From NCBI GenBank assembly GCA_013348725.1, contig CP054689.1, positions 236,501 to 300,500 of the forward strand: a stretch of DNA of 64,000 nucleotides, written 5' to 3'. Position 1 is the stretch's first letter. Each line of letters starts with the position of its first letter. Source of the DNA: Ectothiorhodospiraceae bacterium 2226 (GTDB lineage: Bacteria; Pseudomonadota; Gammaproteobacteria; GCA-013348725). The notes under the pieces are model-generated. The model saw nothing but the letters and a program-made list of their open reading frames with translations, was not told where the DNA came from and did no database searches. The position numbers and the translations under genes are program-made. Positions 60,187-64,000 of the stretch are shown here, one piece after another.

Positions 60187-60198
60187 TCTGATTCGTGC

Positions 60199-60227
60199 AT
60201 TGTACCCAGCCGCTCCAGGCATTTCAA
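60199..60227 (-). promoter_or_regulatory. Sigma-70 promoter of tRNA-fMet and the rimP-nusA operon
   Basis: On the minus strand TTGAAA (60222-60227) and TACAAT (60199-60204) are separated by 17 bp, ending 12 bases before the tRNA. Confidence 0.85.
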
Positions 60228-60284
60228 GCGACAAAACCGCTCCACCGGGTGTCCCTGCGGCACCCGGGCGCTCGCGGCGGCCGG

Positions 60285-60602
60285 TCAATGACGCTGCAAG
60301 TGCCTTTTCAGATCATAGCGATAGATGAACCCAGGGAAGGCGAACACGAGGAAGAGGCAGGCCGTGATGACGTAAAACTCCCACCCCTGTTCGTAGCGCT
60401 GGCCGGTAGCCGCCTGTTCCAGACCAAGCGCCATGGCCCCCACGATGAAGTACAGCACGAACCACTCCAGCAAGCGCACATAGAAGGGCTTCACCCCGTC
60501 GCGCGGCTGCTTGATGAAAAAGATGCGCTCGCTCAGCCATGGCAGATTGGCGGCCACTATCGCGATCACGAACAAAATGCCTATCGCCAGGCTGTAGGAC
60601 AT
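60285..60602 (-). CDS. DUF2818 small membrane protein
   Basis: This 105-residue protein has three predicted membrane helices (about 4-22, 42-60 and 76-96). It belongs to DUF2818, which is found directly downstream of nuoN mainly in betaproteobacteria and some gammaproteobacteria. The function is unknown; an accessory role in complex I is inferred only from position. GAGGGA lies before the ATG. It follows nuoN by 76 bases and is the last gene of the nuo operon. Confidence 0.8.
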   Translation of the reverse strand: MSYSLAIGILFVIAIVAANLPWLSERIFFIKQPRDGVKPFYVRLLEWFVLYFIVGAMALGLEQAATGQRYEQGWEFYVITACLFLVFAFPGFIYRYDLKRHLQRH

Positions 60603-60678
60603 CGAATCCCTCCATCGTGGATGCCCGCCGAAGCCGGCATCCGGTTCTATCCGTCGGTGCCGAGCGCGGCGCGGCGCC

Positions 60679-62118
60679 TCAAGGCACCAGCACCGCCACG
60701 CACACTGCGAGCAGCGCGCCGGGGAACAAGCCGAACCCCAATACCGCCAAGCTGTTCGCGCTCAGCATGAAGCGCATATCGCTGCTCGCGACGATCGGGG
60801 CGGTGTCCTCGGGCTTGTCGAAGTACATCAGCTTGACGATGCGCAGGTAATAGAACGCCCCGATGATGGAGAACACCACCGCTACGATCGCCAGCCACCA
60901 CAACTCGACCGCCACCACCTCGCGCAGCACGGCGAGCTTCGCCCAGAAGCCCAGAAACGGCGGCACACCGGCCAACGAGAACATGAGGATCAACATCATG
61001 AACGCGTACCACGGACTGCGCTCATTGAGACCCTTGAAGTCATCGAGCCGTTCCGCCTCGAAACCTGATCGGCTGAGGAACACGATCATGCCGAAGGCAC
61101 CCAGCCCCATCAGCACGTAGGCGATGGTGTAGAACATCGCCGCCGCATAACCCTCCGGCGTGCCCGCCAGCAGGCCGAGCAATAGAAAGCCGACGTGCGC
61201 AATCGTCGAATAGGCCAGCATGCGCTTGATATTCGACTGCGCGATGGCTACGACGTTCCCCACCGCGAGCGAAAGCACGGCGAGGATGATGATGATGCCC
61301 TGCCAGTCCCCGTGCAAACCCTCCAGGCCGTCGACCATCACGCGCATGAACATGGCGAACGCGGCCAGCTTGGGGGCGGTGCTGAGGTACAGGGTCACCG
61401 CCGTCGGCGCGCCGTGGTAGACGTCGGGGATCCACATGTGGAACGGCACCGCACCGAGCTTGAAGGCGATGCCGACGATGACGAACACCAGGCCAAAGGC
61501 CAGCAAGACCCGGTTGTGGTCGCCCTCGGCGATCAAGGTGCCCAACTCACGGAGGTCGAGCGTGCCGCTCACGCCGTACAGCATGGAGATGCCGTACAGC
61601 AGCATGCCGGAGGCGAGCGCACCGAGCACGAAGTACTTCATGGCCGCCTCGGAAGCGGCGACCGAATCGCGACGCAGGGCCACCATCGCATACAGCGACA
61701 ACGACAGCAGCTCAAGGCCCAGGTAAATGGTGAGGAAATTGTTGGCGGACACCAGCACCATCATGCCCAGCATGCCGAACAGGCCGAGCACGTAGAACTC
61801 GCCCTTGAACAACTGGCGCATGCGCAGGTACTCACGCGAGTACAAGAACACGACGAACACCGCGACATAAATGGCGATCTTGAGCAGATCGCTCATCGGG
61901 TCCGCAACGAAGGTGTCATTGAAGGCAAACCGCGTCTCGCCGGTGGATACCCCCAGGGTTATGGCCACTGCCCCGACCAGGGTGGCCTGCGAGAGCAGGT
62001 AGGTCACCCCACGGTTGGTGTCGGACAGGAAGAGGTCCACGACGAGGATCAAGCACACCATCGCCAGAACGAAGATTTCCGGCGCCAGCGGCAGCAAATG
62101 GGCGGTCGCGAAGGTCAT
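60679..62118 (-). CDS. nuoN: NuoN, NADH-quinone oxidoreductase subunit N
   Basis: This 479-residue antiporter-like membrane subunit of complex I has about 14 helices. Conserved Lys and Glu residues of the proton channel lie in [16 protein letters not shown] and [21 protein letters not shown]-type segments, and [17 protein letters not shown] is present. It moves protons in the membrane arm. nuoM lies 12 bases upstream. Confidence 0.97.
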   Translation of the reverse strand: MTFATAHLLPLAPEIFVLAMVCLILVVDLFLSDTNRGVTYLLSQATLVGAVAITLGVSTGETRFAFNDTFVADPMSDLLKIAIYVAVFVVFLYSREYLRMRQLFKGEFYVLGLFGMLGMMVLVSANNFLTIYLGLELLSLSLYAMVALRRDSVAASEAAMKYFVLGALASGMLLYGISMLYGVSGTLDLRELGTLIAEGDHNRVLLAFGLVFVIVGIAFKLGAVPFHMWIPDVYHGAPTAVTLYLSTAPKLAAFAMFMRVMVDGLEGLHGDWQGIIIILAVLSLAVGNVVAIAQSNIKRMLAYSTIAHVGFLLLGLLAGTPEGYAAAMFYTIAYVLMGLGAFGMIVFLSRSGFEAERLDDFKGLNERSPWYAFMMLILMFSLAGVPPFLGFWAKLAVLREVVAVELWWLAIVAVVFSIIGAFYYLRIVKLMYFDKPEDTAPIVASSDMRFMLSANSLAVLGFGLFPGALLAVCVAVLVP

Positions 62119-62130
62119 GTTCTTTCAGTC

Positions 62131-63642
62131 CTACAGCTTGGATTCGACGATGTGGGCGAGCAGGTTGTCCACAGTGACCTGCATCACGGCCAGCAGCGGT
62201 TCGGGCCACACGCCAAGGAGCAGCACGAAGAACGCCAGCACCGCGAGCACCAGGAACTCGCGCCCGTTCACATCCTGCAGCGCAGCGACTTCGGCACTAC
62301 GCACCTTGCCGTACACCACGCGTTTGACCATCCACAGGGTGTAGGCCGCACCGAGAATCAGCGTGGTCGCCGCCAGGAAGGCGTACCAGAAGTTGGCCTG
62401 GAAGGCGCTCAGGATAACCATGAACTCGCCGACGAAGCCGGACGTGCCCGGCAGGCCGGCGTTGGCCATCGCGAACAGCACCATGAAGGCGGAGAAGATC
62501 GGCATACTGGCGGCGACACCGCCATAGGTGCTGATCTCGCGGCTGTGCAGGCGGTCGTACAGCACGCCGACGCACAGGAACAGCGCGCCGGAGACGAAGC
62601 CGTGCGAGATCATCTGCACCATACCGCCCTGCACGCCGAGCGCTGCCCCCTGGGGGCCGGTATTCAGCATCACCGCAAAGGCGATGAAGAAACCGAGCGT
62701 GACAAAACCCATGTGCGAGATCGACGAATAGGCGATCAGTTTCTTCATATCGCGCTGCGCCAGCGCCACGAAGCCGATGTACACCACCGCGATCAACGAC
62801 AGCACGATCATCAGGATATCGAGCTCGCGACTGGCGTCCGGCGTGATGGGCAGACTAAAACGCAGGAAGCCGTACCCGCCCAGTTTGAGCATGATCGCGG
62901 CCAGCACCACCGAGCCCCCGGTCGGCGCCTCCACGTGGGCGTCGGGCAACCAGGTGTGTACCGGCCACATCGGCACCTTCACCGCGAACGCAATCAAGAA
63001 GGCGAGGAAGATCAGGATCTGTGCCGTCAGGCCGATCTGGACCGCATGCATGTCCAGGATCGCGAAGCTGTCCGCCTGCATGGCCAGGTAGATCAGCGCG
63101 ACCAGCATGAACACCGAGCCGAAGAAGGTGTACAGGAAGAACTTGATCGTGGCGTAGACGCGCCGCGGGCCGCCCCAGATACCGATAACCAGGAACATCG
63201 GGATCAGCAGCGCTTCCCAGAAGACGTAGAACAACGCCGCGTCGAGCGCGGCAAACACGCCCACCATCAGGCCTTCGAGGATCAGGAACGCCGCCATGTA
63301 CTGCGAGGGGCGGTACCGAATCACCTCCCACCCGGCGATGACCACCAGGATGGTGATCAGCGTGGTGAGCAGGATGAGCGGCATCGAGATGCCGTCCACC
63401 CCCAAGTGGTAGTTAATCCCGAAGGTCTCGATCCACGGCCGGAACTCGACGAACTGCATCTGCGCCGTGGTGATATCGAACTGGAAGTACAGCGGCAGCG
63501 AGAGCCCGAAGGTGACCAGCGACACCACCAAGGCCAGCACCTTGGCCTCCAACGCGTGGCGGTCGCCGGCCGCGAGCACGAGCAGGCCGCCGAGGATCGG
63601 CGTCCAGATAACGAGGCTCAGCAATGGCAAATCGGAAAACAT
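62131..63642 (-). CDS. nuoM: NuoM, NADH-quinone oxidoreductase subunit M
   Basis: This 503-residue antiporter-like subunit of complex I contains WEALLIPMFLVIGIWGG, KVPMWPVHTWLPDAHVEAPTGGSV-type and DMKKLIAYSSISHMGFV segments with the conserved channel Lys, Glu and His residues. It lies between nuoL (26 bases upstream) and nuoN in the usual order. Confidence 0.97.
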   Translation of the reverse strand: MFSDLPLLSLVIWTPILGGLLVLAAGDRHALEAKVLALVVSLVTFGLSLPLYFQFDITTAQMQFVEFRPWIETFGINYHLGVDGISMPLILLTTLITILVVIAGWEVIRYRPSQYMAAFLILEGLMVGVFAALDAALFYVFWEALLIPMFLVIGIWGGPRRVYATIKFFLYTFFGSVFMLVALIYLAMQADSFAILDMHAVQIGLTAQILIFLAFLIAFAVKVPMWPVHTWLPDAHVEAPTGGSVVLAAIMLKLGGYGFLRFSLPITPDASRELDILMIVLSLIAVVYIGFVALAQRDMKKLIAYSSISHMGFVTLGFFIAFAVMLNTGPQGAALGVQGGMVQMISHGFVSGALFLCVGVLYDRLHSREISTYGGVAASMPIFSAFMVLFAMANAGLPGTSGFVGEFMVILSAFQANFWYAFLAATTLILGAAYTLWMVKRVVYGKVRSAEVAALQDVNGREFLVLAVLAFFVLLLGVWPEPLLAVMQVTVDNLLAHIVESKL

Positions 63643-63668
63643 CGAAATGTCACCTTTTTCTTATGGGC

Positions 63669-64000
63669 TCAGGCGAGCACGAAGCCGATCAGTAGCAGCA
63701 GCAGGCCGATGATCATCGCAAACGCGTAGTGGTACAGGTAACCCGACTGCACCTGACGGGCGACGCCCGACACCCAGCCGACCACGCGCGCACTGCCGTT
63801 GACGATCAGCCCGTCGATCAGCCGCACATCGCCGACCTGCCATAGGGTGCGGCCCAGCCCGCGGCTACCGCCGGCGAAGAACCAGTCGTTGAAGGCATCG
63901 AAGCCGTACTTGTTCTCCATCACGCGGTGCACCAGCGAGAAGCGCTCCTTGATGGCCGCCGGGATGTCCGGCCGCTTGAGGTACAGATACCAAGCGGTCA
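63669..64000 (-). CDS. nuoL: NuoL, NADH-quinone oxidoreductase subunit L, C-terminal part
   Basis: The last 109 residues of NuoL are present; the frame is open to the window edge and the start lies outside. The part seen includes ENKYGFDAFNDWFFAGG and ends in a final hydrophobic helix (IIGLLLLLIGFVLA), as in NuoL. The lateral helix that spans the membrane arm of complex I is in this region. Confidence 0.93.
   Translation of the reverse strand, partial: TAWYLYLKRPDIPAAIKERFSLVHRVMENKYGFDAFNDWFFAGGSRGLGRTLWQVGDVRLIDGLIVNGSARVVGWVSGVARQVQSGYLYHYAFAMIIGLLLLLIGFVLA

Overview
The window is a high-GC chromosomal segment of a gammaproteobacterium, about 60 protein genes and 9 tRNA genes, with no rRNA operon, insertion sequence, integrase, prophage or CRISPR array that I can see. 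Gene order fits the gammaproteobacterial core genome (tig-clpP-clpX-lon-hupB-ppiD; tRNA-fMet-rimP-nusA-infB-rbfA-truB-rpsO-pnp; nuoL-nuoM-nuoN). Many proteins are rich in Asp and Glu, there are several c-type cytochromes, and DUF2818 follows nuoN. I infer a respiratory, possibly salt-adapted lineage such as the Chromatiales/Ectothiorhodospiraceae, but the species cannot be fixed from this window.

Layout. 1-3.1 kb: a partial tRNA-Val, then a compact metal-resistance locus (merR divergent from merA, followed by an Acr3/BASS-type exporter). 3.1-10.6 kb: a ferric-reductase-like membrane flavoprotein with a monoheme cytochrome c, uvrB, an aminotransferase, a FimT/GspH pseudopilin, tRNA-Asn, and a diheme cytochrome c paired with a cytochrome c'. 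10.8-17.3 kb: a DUF429 protein, then an NtrC-type two-component system divergent from a small UspA-like gene and a SulP anion transporter; the divergent gap carries a near-consensus sigma-54 promoter and two helically phased upstream sites. 17.5-22.5 kb: exported PRC-barrel and EF-hand proteins and a GlrR/GlrK/QseG-like system. 22.7-31.5 kb: dnaQ-rnhA-methyltransferase, mltD, fabI, a dicarboxylate symporter, ppiD, tRNA-Asp, tRNA-Val and hupB. 31.8-38.5 kb: lon, clpX, clpP, tig and a five-gene tRNA cluster. 38.6-44.3 kb: folD, cysS-gltX, and ppiA-ppiB-lpxH. 44.3-47.6 kb: a tightly overlapping minus-strand operon of an A-type Fe-S carrier, an ATP-grasp enzyme, a DUF455 ferritin-like protein and a lipoprotein, facing yggX. 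47.9-51.4 kb: a second SulP transporter, with a large internal insertion, followed by glycerate kinase. 51.4-60.2 kb: the nusA-infB-pnp translation operon. 60.3-64 kb: DUF2818 and the end of the nuo operon.

How the parts work together. The mer/acr3 locus handles Hg(II) and probably As(III). The core blocks cover proteolysis and folding, translation initiation and RNA decay, and complex I. Two modules look least described. One is the sigma-54-dependent UspA-like/SulP operon controlled by its neighbouring two-component system. The other is the A-type carrier/ATP-grasp/DUF455/lipoprotein operon, which combines a metal-cluster carrier, a ligase-fold enzyme and a predicted di-metal protein.
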